Notes under the pieces: model-generated
The model's database searches: none
Seen by the model: only the letters and a program-made list of their open reading frames with translations
What the model was told of the DNA's origin: nothing
Program-made: the position numbers and the translations under genes
Source of the DNA: Lysinibacillus sp. FSL W8-0992
Lineage (GTDB): Bacteria; Bacillota; Bacilli; Bacillales_A; Planococcaceae
Length of the DNA stretch: 64,000 nucleotides
Assembly: GCF_038008685.1 (NCBI RefSeq)
Contig: NZ_JBBOZQ010000001.1
Span: forward strand, 62,001-126,000
Direction: 5' to 3'
In this document: piece after piece, positions 10,101 to 18,886 of the stretch
How positions within the stretch are numbered: the stretch's first letter is position 1
Layout: the number at the start of each line of letters is the position of its first letter

Positions 10101-11881
10101 TCATCAGGCGTTTGAATCGTATAATACGTACTACCGTTTAAAGCAAATGAATACGTCACGATTCCTTGAATACCTTCAACTGTTTTACCCGCAAACGGAG
10201 AAGTATGCCCCTCCCCTTGAATATTATGAATCTGCAAGGCATCTGTAATAGTATAGTCATAGGTCATAATTTCACTAAATTTACCATCACTCGCTTTTAC
10301 AACTGCTTTTAATGTTGTATTTTGAGTAATCTCGATTGGCGTTGTATATTTCGTACCACCTACAGTTGGATCTGAGCCATCTACTGTGTAGTAGATTTCT
10401 GCATTTGCTGTCGATGTAGATAAAGTAACTGCTGTTTTATTCACAAATGTCCCACTTCCAGGAGATGCAATGGCAGGCTTTAACGCTGTACTATCCACTA
10501 CAATATCCGATGCAGAACGAGGAATCAGTTGGTAATCATTATCGAACTGTTGCACAATACCTGTAATCGATTCATATGTTGTGCCTACAGTTAAACCAAG
10601 CGTAGCTGTTTCATCTCGTACTAAGAAATTGCTACCATCACTAGCTGTGAAGTTTGCCCAGCCGCTTCCTTCTTGAACATTTGTAAGCGTGACATTTTTT
10701 ACAGTAATAAGTTTTGATTCATTGGCTTCCTTTACCTCTGCTCCTGTTACCAGTTTTGCAGTTGGTTCACCAACGCCTGCTACTTTATCGATGAGTTGAG
10801 CACTATCTAATTGCAATAAACCTCTGTAATCAGCTAACGTACCTTTGAGCGTTACTTCATCACCAACATTCGCATTTAAGCTAGTCGGACGAACTGCAAT
10901 ACCTCCAGTTGCATCTTGCACAGAGATTGTATTTTTCAGTTTCCCTGCCACAACACCTTTGATTGTTACTGATGTTCCGTTAGCTTTTGCTCTTGCATCA
11001 GCGATAGAAAGAATATCTTCTTGTCCAACTACTGTATAATTGAAAGTTTGTACATCACTATTATCTAATCCCTCTGCTACAGCAATTGCTTTTATTGTTG
11101 TTGTTTTATCAATAACAATTGGTTGCGAATATAAAGTGCTGTTCGAAGTCGGCTCTGTACCATCAGTTGTGTAATAAATCGTTGCGCCTTCCGTTGCTGA
11201 AGCTAATGCAATTGCAGTACCAGTCGCTATCGTTCCAGAAGGTGTAGAAGCTGTTACTGCACCTACCTTAACAATCGGCCCTACTTCTCCGCCGTCCATA
11301 GAATGACTGCCTAAATGTGTAAAGTCATTAATAGGGTATTTTTCCCATTCACTTGCATTAAATGCATCATCAATTATTGTATCTCCAGATGTGACAGAGC
11401 TTTTACGTACTAATGTGACATCTTTAGCAAAATCTGCTTTAATGCCTGCTTGCCCAATAGAATCAATAACTGCCCCATTTTTCCTTAATACGACTGGATC
11501 GTCTCCATTGAAATTAATAACAGTAGAATCATCTTTATCGCCAACTTGCTTAATGGCCAAATCTGCATCTTTATGGTACAACACATAAGTAGCTCCATGT
11601 TCTATTGTCCCTGATAACTTCAATGTTTTATCAGCAGTTGCTAAGCCATTTGTATGCAGCTCTAACGTATAATTTGCTAAATCGATTGTTGCGCCAGTAC
11701 CATTATAGATTTCAATCGCCTTATTAAAACCGCTGCCTTCAATGTATTCCGAAATAATTAAATCAGTTGCTAACGTAGCGGCTTTGGCATTTAAGGGTGC
11801 TGCTGTAGGAACAACAGCGCTCGCAATTAGACTTGTCGCTAAAAAAGCATGTATTGGTTTTCTCCAGTTCTTTTTATACAT
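7136..11881 (-). CDS. Large secreted nuclease: lamin-tail, EEP and endonuclease I domains
   Basis: A 1581-residue exported protein. A signal peptide ends near residue 34 (LNAKA). Then come, in order: a lamin-tail-type beta domain (about 36-190), a chitobiase-like FN3 repeat (205-285), OB-fold segments (about 290-470), a second FN3-like repeat (475-550) and an ExeM-type OB domain (555-770). The endonuclease/exonuclease/phosphatase domain follows (about 830-1150), with SYNLENF, GVTEVQ, NHWNSKS, LGDFNDY and ASDHDPV. After a cadherin/Ig-like spacer (about 1270-1365), an endonuclease I domain closes the protein (about 1370-1581, NREHTWAKSHG). Two unrelated nuclease folds in one chain suit degradation of external DNA for phosphate and nucleosides. 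It has a strong ribosome site (AAAGGGGA). There is no LPXTG or SLH anchor, so it is probably released. Confidence 0.88.
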   Translation of the reverse strand: MYKKNWRKPIHAFLATSLIASAVVPTAAPLNAKAATLATDLIISEYIEGSGFNKAIEIYNGTGATIDLANYTLELHTNGLATADKTLKLSGTIEHGATYVLYHKDADLAIKQVGDKDDSTVINFNGDDPVVLRKNGAVIDSIGQAGIKADFAKDVTLVRKSSVTSGDTIIDDAFNASEWEKYPINDFTHLGSHSMDGGEVGPIVKVGAVTASTPSGTIATGTAIALASATEGATIYYTTDGTEPTSNSTLYSQPIVIDKTTTIKAIAVAEGLDNSDVQTFNYTVVGQEDILSIADARAKANGTSVTIKGVVAGKLKNTISVQDATGGIAVRPTSLNANVGDEVTLKGTLADYRGLLQLDSAQLIDKVAGVGEPTAKLVTGAEVKEANESKLITVKNVTLTNVQEGSGWANFTASDGSNFLVRDETATLGLTVGTTYESITGIVQQFDNDYQLIPRSASDIVVDSTALKPAIASPGSGTFVNKTAVTLSTSTANAEIYYTVDGSDPTVGGTKYTTPIEITQNTTLKAVVKASDGKFSEIMTYDYTITDALQIHNIQGEGHTSPFAGKTVEGIQGIVTYSFALNGSTYYTIQTPDELADNNPNTSEAILLYSGKNAWPIQVGDLVSVTGKVDEFAYDGYSDANQTDLKTTQINVRNDQGGKVEKIKSSVALPKAIQIDKLKMSFSKIDSDNLQIFNPTIDAIDFWESIEGMRVEVGDVKAVSPQEHGDLVTVLESEPTNTLHGGVLYEEGKTNPNRIQFRLEPNGTARDFEVATGDKFKGPITGIVGYSYQNFKIYVPLDEMKQAHVKGNAKPETTKIVKADDKLTIASYNLENFSNNKTSTSDDKARKLARAIGVDMKTPDIVGVTEVQDNNGESTGDSKADQSYKRLIDAIKAASGVEYKYVNIDPVNNADGGAPNANIRVGFLYNPERVKLKEGIPAGDATTAVSYQNGKLTLNPGRIDPTNEAFNSSRKPLAAQFEFQGEDVVVIANHWNSKSGDTPLFGAKQPPVYGSEVQRKKIATIVNNFVKDIKSKNADANIVSLGDFNDYQFAEALKIHEGAEMTNMINKAEDADRYTYLYQGNSQVLDHILVSNNLKDNTIIDILHINADFTDMAGRASDHDPVMVQIDLKKGSTVEPIEAEITYNLTNFKTNKLTITKPSVALHLDAKSVISEGVFLKGNYTELHGEGFKTTNVIINPDQSGAIVDLKGNTFKKITIDGKNVSEIRGADNIDLKLIELKNGATLEQIKFTNSKGDPIVDPSLPSENKQPVVKNPIPNKTVAIGTAITIDLTEHFADPDNDTLTFTATKGTVNGKILTLNLEEGSHIVGVTASDGKKSVTAIFSVTVNANDYYAAAYDKEGQALKKALHDIISKQKVLSYDDAWEALRYTDEDPNNLNNVLLFYSGKSSPKSNNGGKVGNWNREHTWAKSHGNFGTSNGPGTDIHHLRPTDVSVNSSRGNLDFDNGGSPVSGCNGCLKDSDSFEPPNNVKGDVARILFYMATRYEPGDKVDLELNEKVNNGTAPNHGKLSVLLQWHLQDPVDEFEKRRNDRIYEVQGNRNPFIDHPEWVETIYGKKTALQMAN

Positions 11882-11935
11882 CCAAAAAGTTCCCCTTTCA
11901 ATATGGACAAACGAGTGTAGTTAACATTAAAATAC

Positions 11936-11965
11936 AAAGCCTCCATCCCACTAGAAGAAGGCTTT
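11936..11965 (-). terminator. Terminator-like hairpin after the 5'-nucleotidase
   Basis: Stem AAAGCCT/AGGCTTT with a 16-base loop, lying just after the 5'-nucleotidase stop. On the minus strand it continues into TTTGTATTTT. The stem is short, so termination may be partial and the nuclease gene downstream could be cotranscribed. Confidence 0.5.
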
Positions 11966-11972
11966 GCAATAC

Positions 11973-13826
11973 TTATAGAATTGTATCTCCTGTAACATCG
12001 ACCCCATCAAAATTAAATAGGTCTCCCGTTAATTGTGAAAGATCAAGATTGCCTCCGACTTGTAGATTGTTAAATGAGAATTGCGCTGGCACAGTCCCAG
12101 TTAAAATTAAATTCCCTTTCACAACTGCATTTGCTAAAGAAGCAATATTTGAGATACTTACTGTTACATTTCCTTCGTAAACTTTTGGTTGTCCAGCAGT
12201 TCCAGAGAAATCAGCTCCATCAACTTTTTCAGGCTGTTGACTATTAGCGACGTCTACGATTCTACCTTCAACTTTCGGATTGACATTCACTAAAGATTTT
12301 AAATGCTCAGCGAGATTTTCCCAGTCCGATAAACCTAAATCCGTTACGCGTCCATCTTCATATGCCTTTTTCAAAACATCAAAGCCATCTCCGCCTTTTG
12401 CAGTAAATGCATTTGTAGCGATTGTATACGTTTTATTATCCTGAATTTCGATGTAGTTATTTTGAGCATCTTTGTAAGAGATTTTAACAATTCGTTGACC
12501 TGCTGGTTTAGAAGAATCAAATTCTACCTTTGCACCTGAAACATGTAGGAAACCACCATTTTCAAGTGGATATAGGCTCACACTTTTTTCAAGTGTTTGT
12601 TTTAATTCCGCTCCAGTTAAAGTCACCGTTGCTAATGTATTACCAAATGGTAGAACGGAAATAACTTCACCTACCGTTATTGGACCTTGATTAATTGCTG
12701 TACGAATACCTCCGCCATTTTGTAGCGCCATAATTACATCTGGATTATATTTTTTTGCTTTTGCGAGCATGCCATCTGTAATAACATTCCCTAACGGCGT
12801 TTCATTTTTACGAACACTCGGCTTTGTCTTATCACCATTATCACGTGGATTTTCCAGAGCTACTGTTGCAGTTGCACCTGTTTCAGATTTAGAAACTGCA
12901 TCAACTACATCTTTATATGGCTTTAATGTCGCCACAGCATTTGCATCCTCTGCATAGTCTGCCACTTTTAATAAAGCCCCATTATGTGCAATGACTACAC
13001 CTTGTGGGTTAAAGGTAACATCCAATGTCCCTAAGTAATCATTGTATTGATACGCTTGTACAATAATTGTCTTATCTTTCGCTTGTCCACCCATATTCTT
13101 ATCGACTACAACAGGTTTATCAAGTTGCGTATGGCTATGACCGCCGACAATCACATCGATGCCTGCTACTGATTTCGCTAGCATAAGGTCGTTATCATAT
13201 GCAGGATTATCGTCGTACCCGATATGCGTTAGGGCAATGATTTTATTAACGCCTTTATCCTCAAAAGCTTTAACTGCTTTTTCAGCTTCTTTAATATAGT
13301 TTTCAAACTCGATACTACCAGGAGAAGAAATATCTTTTGTCTCAGCAGTAGTTAAACCAAAAATACCTACTTTTTCTCCGTTAATTTCTTTAATGATTCC
13401 ATTGTAGATTTTGCCGTTTTTCGGATCACTTGAAATTAAATCTGAGAACAACCCAGTAAATTTACCATCTTTAGAAAAATCAACGTTAGCTGAAACAAAT
13501 GGGAATTGAGCGCCTTCGATAAAGTCTACTAACGCTTGATGCCCTTCAGAACTGGAGCCTAAATCAAACTCATGGTTACCAAATGTCATCACGTCATAAC
13601 CCATTAAGTTCATAAACGCCAAATCAGCTTGTCCTTTAAATTCATTGAAGTATAAAGATCCAGAGAATACATCTCCAGCATCAACTAGTAATGCATTTGG
13701 TTTTTTCGCTCTAACCTCCTTGACTGCTGTCACCTTTCTAGCAATATTAGTTAAATTCGCATGCGTGTCGTTAGAATGCATTAACGACAAATTAAAATTA
13801 CCTTTGCTATTCCCACCTTGTACCAT
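11973..13826 (-). CDS. 5'-nucleotidase (UshA/YfkN-like), probably 5'-truncated
   Basis: A 617-residue metallophosphoesterase with a 5'-nucleotidase C-terminal domain. The metal motifs are LMHSNDTHANL (near residue 15), DAGDVFSGS, FGNHEFDLG and GGHSHTQ; the substrate-binding domain spans about 320-490 (LQNGGGIRT). About 80 extra residues follow. Relatives are exported, yet this reading frame starts almost directly at the first metal motif with no signal peptide and no clear ribosome site, only a GATAGAGA microsatellite. The first 20 bases align in frame with the head of another headless gene at 22.9 kb, next to the same upstream element. I read it as a gene that lost its secretion signal. It could still be translated from the ATG at 13826, but then it would stay in the cytoplasm. 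Confidence 0.75.
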   Translation of the reverse strand: MVQGGNSKGNFNLSLMHSNDTHANLTNIARKVTAVKEVRAKKPNALLVDAGDVFSGSLYFNEFKGQADLAFMNLMGYDVMTFGNHEFDLGSSSEGHQALVDFIEGAQFPFVSANVDFSKDGKFTGLFSDLISSDPKNGKIYNGIIKEINGEKVGIFGLTTAETKDISSPGSIEFENYIKEAEKAVKAFEDKGVNKIIALTHIGYDDNPAYDNDLMLAKSVAGIDVIVGGHSHTQLDKPVVVDKNMGGQAKDKTIIVQAYQYNDYLGTLDVTFNPQGVVIAHNGALLKVADYAEDANAVATLKPYKDVVDAVSKSETGATATVALENPRDNGDKTKPSVRKNETPLGNVITDGMLAKAKKYNPDVIMALQNGGGIRTAINQGPITVGEVISVLPFGNTLATVTLTGAELKQTLEKSVSLYPLENGGFLHVSGAKVEFDSSKPAGQRIVKISYKDAQNNYIEIQDNKTYTIATNAFTAKGGDGFDVLKKAYEDGRVTDLGLSDWENLAEHLKSLVNVNPKVEGRIVDVANSQQPEKVDGADFSGTAGQPKVYEGNVTVSISNIASLANAVVKGNLILTGTVPAQFSFNNLQVGGNLDLSQLTGDLFNFDGVDVTGDTIL

Positions 13827-13910
13827 CTCTCTATCTCTCTATCTGGCTTTCGGTTTGGGCCTACACCGTACAAGCGACTTTCATCGCATACGGCGTGCCA
13901 TCAATAGTAG
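13809..13910 (-). mobile_element. Group-II-intron-like domain V/VI remnant, copy 1
   Basis: On the minus strand the core CCGTATGCGATGAAAGTCGC, followed by TTGTACGG, folds as a lower CCGTA/TACGG helix and an upper GCGAT/GTCGC helix capped by GAAA, the shape of a group II intron domain V. A smaller GGC...GCC hairpin follows, as domain VI would. The catalytic AGC and the 2-base bulge are not canonical (ACGC and TT). Similar copies lie at 20622-20717 and 22897-22990. No reverse transcriptase is nearby. An unrelated recombination repeat is the main alternative. Confidence 0.45.
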
Positions 13911-14307
13911 TAAAACTTATTTCCCCAGTACATATATATGAAACCATATTAGTGTTAATGCACTATTTAAAAAATATTTATTAGTTGTAAATTTATACTA
14001 TTTTTAGTAATACATGATTATGTAAAAATAGTGCAATTGTTAACGGTAGCTTCACTTTTCCTAAATAATAAGTAGGTAACGATTTAGCTTTTTCGCTACC
14101 TCCAACTAGCACTTATATAATGTTGTCAAACATCCTACATTGAATCATTGCTCCTTAATTTTGTCTTAGAAGCAATCGGAAACTTTATTCCTTTTGTTAA
14201 ATTAAAGATACCTTATTAGAATTTCATCAGAAATCCGCCGCTAGACCTCCCCTATATTCCATACATAAGTTAACTACAGAAAATAGTACGACCTTTTAAA
14301 CCATCAA
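13911..14307. other. Promoterless leader region of the left S-layer gene
   Basis: AT-rich gap with no gene. The sequence directly before the repeat edge at 14308 has no recognisable sigma-A promoter: the best pair, TTAACT and TTTTAA with an 18-base spacer, is poor. A 9-bp inverted repeat GCACTATTT (13960-13968) / AAATAGTGC (14026-14034) is present, with no evident role. Confidence 0.55.
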
Positions 14308-15427
14308 TTATGTGTAGTTGTTTATTTACTACATAACTATGTAGTAGAGACATAATTTTTTAACTTAGAGGAGGAAATTTTTCTATGGCTAACCAACCAA
14401 AGAAATACCAAAAATTCGTAGCTACGGCTGCAACGGCTACTTTAGTAGCTTCTGCTATCGTACCAGTGGCTTCTGCAGCAGGATTCTCAGATGTAGCAGG
14501 TAACGACCACGAGGTAGCAATCAACGCACTTGCTGATGCAGGTATCATCAATGGATACGCTGACGGCTCATTCAAACCAAACCAAACAATTAACCGCGGT
14601 CAAGTGGTTAAATTATTAGGTCGTTATTTAGAAGCACAAGGCCAAGAAATTCCAGCTGACTGGAATACAAAACAACACTTCAACGATCTACCAACAACAG
14701 CTGAAGCTGAACTAGTTAAATATGCTGCACTTGCAAAAGATGCAGGCGTATTCAACGGTTCAAACGGCAACTTAAACGCTGCTCAAACTATGCAACGTCA
14801 ACAAATGGCAGTAGTTTTAGTACGTGCTATTAAAGAAATCGCTGGCGTAGACTTAGTTGCTGACTACAAAAAAGCTGGTTTCGTAACTGAAATCTCTGAC
14901 CTAGAAAAAGCTTACTCTGCTGAACAACGCAATGCTATCGTTGCTTTAGAATACGCTGGTATCACTAACGTATCTAACTTCAACCCAGGTAACAGCGTAA
15001 CTCGCGGACAATTCGCTTCATTCTTATACCGCACAATCGAAAACGTTATTAACACTCCTGAAGCTGGTGTTGCTGCAGTTAAAGCTATCAACAACACAAC
15101 TGTTGAAGTGACATTCGACGAAGAAGTGGACAACGTACAAGCTCTTAACTTCTTAATCTCTGATCTTGAAGTTAAAAACGCTGCTGTTAAACAAACAAAC
15201 AAAAAAGTTGTTGTTTTAACAACTGCTGCTCAAACAGCTGACAAAGAGTACACTGTATCTCTTGGCGAAGACAAAATCGGTACATTCAAAGGTATCGCTG
15301 CTGTAATCCCAACTAAAGTTGATTTAGTTGAAAAATCAGTACAAGGTAAACTAGGCCAACAAGTAACTGTTAAAGCTCAAGTAACTGTTGCTGAAGGTCA
15401 AACTAAAGCTGGTATCCCAGTAACGTT
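14308..15427 (+). repeat. Left 1,120-bp inverted repeat of the S-layer locus
   Basis: Base-by-base reading shows this block is the reverse complement of 26055-27174, with the same length and no gaps. I found two mismatches (14409 C/A and 14677 A/G), both changing an amino acid. It starts 77 bases before the S-layer ATG and ends within codon 348. Homology stops abruptly at both edges. Within it lie the leader hairpin, ribosome site, signal peptide and three SLH domains. Confidence 0.95.
14327..14346 (+). promoter_or_regulatory. 5' leader hairpin of the left S-layer gene
   Basis: Perfect 8-bp stem TACTACAT/ATGTAGTA with an AACT loop, 25-30 bases before the ribosome site GAGGAGG. The same hairpin occurs in the right copy. 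S-layer messages are usually very stable, and such a leader hairpin could protect the 5' end; its dyad symmetry would also suit a recombinase site. Confidence 0.6.
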
Positions 15428-17765
15428 CTTTATCCCAGGTTCTGCTAATGGCGTGAAAACTCCAGTAACAGTTGAAGCTTTAACAAACGACGAAGGTATC
15501 GCTTCTTATACTTACACTCGTTATGCTGCAACGAACGACACTGTAACTGTATACGCTAACGGTGACCGTTCTAAATTCTCAACTGGTTATGTATTCTGGG
15601 CAGTTGACACAACTTTAGAAATTACTGAAGTTACTACTGGTTCTACTATCAACAACGGTGCGAACAAAACTTACAAAGTAACTTACAAACACCCAGAAAC
15701 TGGTAAACCAGTATCAGGTAAAGTACTTAACGTTTCTGTAAAAGAAAACATTGACGTAACTGTTGATAAATTACAAAATGTTACTGTTAACGGTCTTGCT
15801 GTAGTTCAAACTAGCGATAACAACACTAGAGCTGCACAAATCACAACTGATTCTAAAGGTGAAGCTACATTCACAGTTTCAGGTTCTAACGCTGAAGTAA
15901 CTCCAGTAGTATTTGAAGCGACTCCAGTAACAGTGACTAATGCAAATGGAACAGTTACAACAACTGGTTACACTCAAAAATACACTGCAGATACATTACA
16001 AGCTTCTGCTGCTAAGGTGACATTCGGTGCTGTGCAAGCTGCTTATTCTCTTGAATTAACTCGTGATGGTGGCGAAGTTTCGGCTACTGGTGTTTTAAAC
16101 GGCCGTAAATATAACCTAGTAGTGAAAGATAAAGATGGTAAACTAGCTGCTAACGAAATAGTTAACATTGCATTTAATGAAGATCTTGACGGAGTAATTT
16201 CTACAGTTACTTCTGCACAATTCGTAAAAATCGAGAACGGTAAACAAGTTGGCTACGGTGGTAAAAAAATTACTGTTAAAACAAACGCTAAAGGTGAAGC
16301 TAGCTTTGTAATCTCAAGTGATGCTGTAAACTCTTATGCTACACCAATTGCTTGGATTGACATTAATAACCAAAGCGGTAAAGATGCAAACTTGGACAAA
16401 GGAGAACCTTCTGCAATTGCACCAATTTCATACTTCCAAGCACCATATTTAGATGGTTCTAAGTTAGTATCTTACAAAGGTAATACAACTACTGAAACTG
16501 ACAAGTTTGCTGGTGGTGATACTGCAACATTCAAAGTACAACTTACAAACCAAAGTGGTAAAGTAGTACCGAATTCTGGTTACACAACTAAGGATGTTAC
16601 GTACACTGTTTACAACACCGGTGCAAACAATCTAAAAGTTGGCGATGTAGAAATCGCTCCAAACCGTGTGTATACAGTAGTTGCGCCGACTGGTGAAATC
16701 GCTGTTACTTCAGTAGATGGTAAAACTTCTTCTGTGAAGGTTCTTGCTACTGGTGTAGCTAAAGAAGTTAACGGTAACAAAGAATTCGCATTTACTTCAA
16801 AAGAAGCAACTGCAACATTCACTTCTACATCTGAAATAACAAATCTATTTACTGGTGACATTCATTCATTCGATACAGATAAAGAGACTGTCGTATTTAC
16901 TGATGGTTCTATTCTAAAAAATGCTGTGAAATATGCGGGTGAAACTGATAAAACATATGTATACAGAAACGTTAATGGTGCACCAATTTCTAAAAATCAG
17001 TTTGTAAATATTCTTAAGGAAGCAATTACAGGCGTAAAAGTAACATATGAAGTAAAAGATAATACTGTATCATTCTTTGTTCTTTCTATTAATGCTGGTG
17101 GAACTAAGCCGATTGATACTGTTGGAGGAAATGCAAATAATGTGGCTGCTGTTAATACAGCAAAAGGCAAAGTTACAGTAGCACCTTCTTTAGCTACAGT
17201 TGCTGCTACAGATACTGCCGAATATAAACTTACAGCTGTAAAAGAATATGTAACAAAAGAAGTAAATGATTCTTCAATAAATGTAGCGGTAGTAGAAACT
17301 TCTATTACTGGAACTTATACAGTTACATTATCAAAAGGGTCAAGTACAGCTACAGTATCTGTTACACCACAATTTGGCCAAAAATTAACTGCTGATTTTA
17401 TTACTTCTACAATTGCTGTGAATGGCCACAATTTAGATCTTGGTATCGTGTCTACACTTGCTGGTTTCACAATTGCTAATGTCAGACCAAGTATTGACGA
17501 TGCACTTGATATTACGACAGAATATAATAATACGCTAATTACTGTTTCTAAAGCGCTTGGTGGTACTGGCGAAAATAAGGCTACTGAAGAACCTGCTAAT
17601 ATAAAGAATAGAACTTTAAAAATTCACTTCGAAGCTCAAGCTACTGGTTACATTAAAGAAAACTTTACAGCAACTATTACAATTGATATTTTGGGTAACC
17701 GTACTACGGCGGTGAAAGTAACCCCACCCCCAGCACCAACTCCTGAACCAGATCTTACTTTTTAA
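14385..17765 (+). CDS. S-layer protein with SLH domains, apparently silent copy
   Basis: A 1126-residue S-layer protein. The signal peptide spans residues 1-31 (cut after PVASA), and three SLH domains follow at about 33-75, 100-145 and 165-215, which bind the pyruvylated secondary wall polymer. The rest is a string of Ig-like beta domains forming the lattice, ending in a proline-rich tail. Residues 1-348 match the gene at 23723-27097 except at positions 9 and 98; beyond that the two are only distantly alike. The ribosome site GAGGAGG is excellent and the early codons are highly biased, as in strongly expressed genes; after about 16840 codon use becomes more AT-rich. There is no promoter upstream of the repeat edge, so in this orientation it is probably a silent cassette. 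Confidence 0.93.
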   Translation: MANQPKKYQKFVATAATATLVASAIVPVASAAGFSDVAGNDHEVAINALADAGIINGYADGSFKPNQTINRGQVVKLLGRYLEAQGQEIPADWNTKQHFNDLPTTAEAELVKYAALAKDAGVFNGSNGNLNAAQTMQRQQMAVVLVRAIKEIAGVDLVADYKKAGFVTEISDLEKAYSAEQRNAIVALEYAGITNVSNFNPGNSVTRGQFASFLYRTIENVINTPEAGVAAVKAINNTTVEVTFDEEVDNVQALNFLISDLEVKNAAVKQTNKKVVVLTTAAQTADKEYTVSLGEDKIGTFKGIAAVIPTKVDLVEKSVQGKLGQQVTVKAQVTVAEGQTKAGIPVTFFIPGSANGVKTPVTVEALTNDEGIASYTYTRYAATNDTVTVYANGDRSKFSTGYVFWAVDTTLEITEVTTGSTINNGANKTYKVTYKHPETGKPVSGKVLNVSVKENIDVTVDKLQNVTVNGLAVVQTSDNNTRAAQITTDSKGEATFTVSGSNAEVTPVVFEATPVTVTNANGTVTTTGYTQKYTADTLQASAAKVTFGAVQAAYSLELTRDGGEVSATGVLNGRKYNLVVKDKDGKLAANEIVNIAFNEDLDGVISTVTSAQFVKIENGKQVGYGGKKITVKTNAKGEASFVISSDAVNSYATPIAWIDINNQSGKDANLDKGEPSAIAPISYFQAPYLDGSKLVSYKGNTTTETDKFAGGDTATFKVQLTNQSGKVVPNSGYTTKDVTYTVYNTGANNLKVGDVEIAPNRVYTVVAPTGEIAVTSVDGKTSSVKVLATGVAKEVNGNKEFAFTSKEATATFTSTSEITNLFTGDIHSFDTDKETVVFTDGSILKNAVKYAGETDKTYVYRNVNGAPISKNQFVNILKEAITGVKVTYEVKDNTVSFFVLSINAGGTKPIDTVGGNANNVAAVNTAKGKVTVAPSLATVAATDTAEYKLTAVKEYVTKEVNDSSINVAVVETSITGTYTVTLSKGSSTATVSVTPQFGQKLTADFITSTIAVNGHNLDLGIVSTLAGFTIANVRPSIDDALDITTEYNNTLITVSKALGGTGENKATEEPANIKNRTLKIHFEAQATGYIKENFTATITIDILGNRTTAVKVTPPPAPTPEPDLTF

Positions 17766-17797
17766 GTTGAGAAGTTCAGTGAAATGAGTTGATAGAT

Positions 17798-17828
17798 AAA
17801 CCCATGTTTTCAGCAAAACATGGGTTTT
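17798..17828 (+). terminator. Terminator of the left S-layer gene
   Basis: Stem CCCATGTTTT/AAAACATGGG with loop CAGC, followed by TTTTCTTTCTT. The 17 bases AGTTCAGTGAAATGAGT at 17773-17789 just before it are also found before the terminator of the right S-layer gene (23671-23687, opposite strand). Confidence 0.88.
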
Positions 17829-18031
17829 CTTTCTTAATATAAACACCAGTAAAGTATAATAAATCCTTTTATTGAAATTATCCAATATAGTGCATATTCT
17901 AATAACCCATCAATTTATCTTCTTTTCCCTCGCAATATATTGCATAGTTCCAACATTCATTTTAACTAATCTTTTAATAGAAAATGTACAAAAGGAAGAT
18001 AATTTTAATTCGAAGGTTAAGGAGTGAAGAA

Positions 18032-18856
18032 ATGGTGCCCAAAAAAGGACAAGCCATTGCTCTTGGAAATCGCTTAAAAAGGCTCCGCCATAAGCATCAC
18101 TTAACGATTGCAGGGTTAGCTGATTTATTAGGAATTTCGCATAGTTATGTAGGTTTTATCGAAAAGGGCTCAAGAAATGCATCTGAAAAAGTATTGAAAA
18201 AGTATGCGGATTTTTTTGAAGTGTCTTATGAAGAATTAGTTGAATTACAGTTACAAATAGAAAACCCTACCCAGAGAGAAAATCCTCTCCCTTTAACAGA
18301 TGAGATATTGGAATTAAACAGTTTATTAATGAAATTAAATGAAGAATTTCGCTCTTCAATTATCGAAGACTTTAAGGAGCAAATTCAACAGACGCTTTAT
18401 AACCTTCTGACCCCGTATGATATTTCTGATATAAAAAAACATATTACTAAAATAAAAAATGATTGGTTTTCTGAAAGTGACGAACCACAAATAGAAATGA
18501 AAAACTACACGGGCTATATTGCCTTATCGAGTGAGCAATTATATTTTCAATTATATGTAGAGCACAGTGTACTGCATATTCAGTTATTATATAGCGATAG
18601 AAAACAACGAACGCTTTTTGAATGTTGGTTAGGTGATTGCTCCTTTTCCTATCAGACTGAGGAAAATTTGCAGCACATTAGTGAACCTCAGAAAATATTA
18701 AATATACTATGGCTAAGTCCTAATATGTCCTATCGACAACAACATGAATATTTAGTAACAAAAGAGCTACTTTCTTTGGAGTTAAATTATTGCGATGCAA
18801 AACTAAATTGGTTTGTTCATAATTACGATCAGCATAATTCACTGCAAGACATATAA
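18032..18856 (+). CDS. XRE-family helix-turn-helix regulator
   Basis: A protein of 274 residues. Residues about 8-65 are a Cro/C1-type DNA-binding domain (GNRLKRLRHKHHLTIAGLAD, then LLGISHSYVGFIEKGSRNAS). The remaining 200 residues are acidic and rich in Tyr, Leu and Glu, and I do not recognise them. The ATG at 18032 is chosen over 17984 because AAGGAG at 18019-18024 lies 7 bases before it. A tyrosine recombinase gene follows after 30 bases on the same strand. The pair sits at the centre of the S-layer inverted-repeat segment. I infer that it controls the recombinase or surface gene expression. Confidence 0.8.
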   Translation: MVPKKGQAIALGNRLKRLRHKHHLTIAGLADLLGISHSYVGFIEKGSRNASEKVLKKYADFFEVSYEELVELQLQIENPTQRENPLPLTDEILELNSLLMKLNEEFRSSIIEDFKEQIQQTLYNLLTPYDISDIKKHITKIKNDWFSESDEPQIEMKNYTGYIALSSEQLYFQLYVEHSVLHIQLLYSDRKQRTLFECWLGDCSFSYQTEENLQHISEPQKILNILWLSPNMSYRQQHEYLVTKELLSLELNYCDAKLNWFVHNYDQHNSLQDI

Positions 18857-18886
18857 GAAAACATTAGCTAAGGAGCTGATCTCTCT

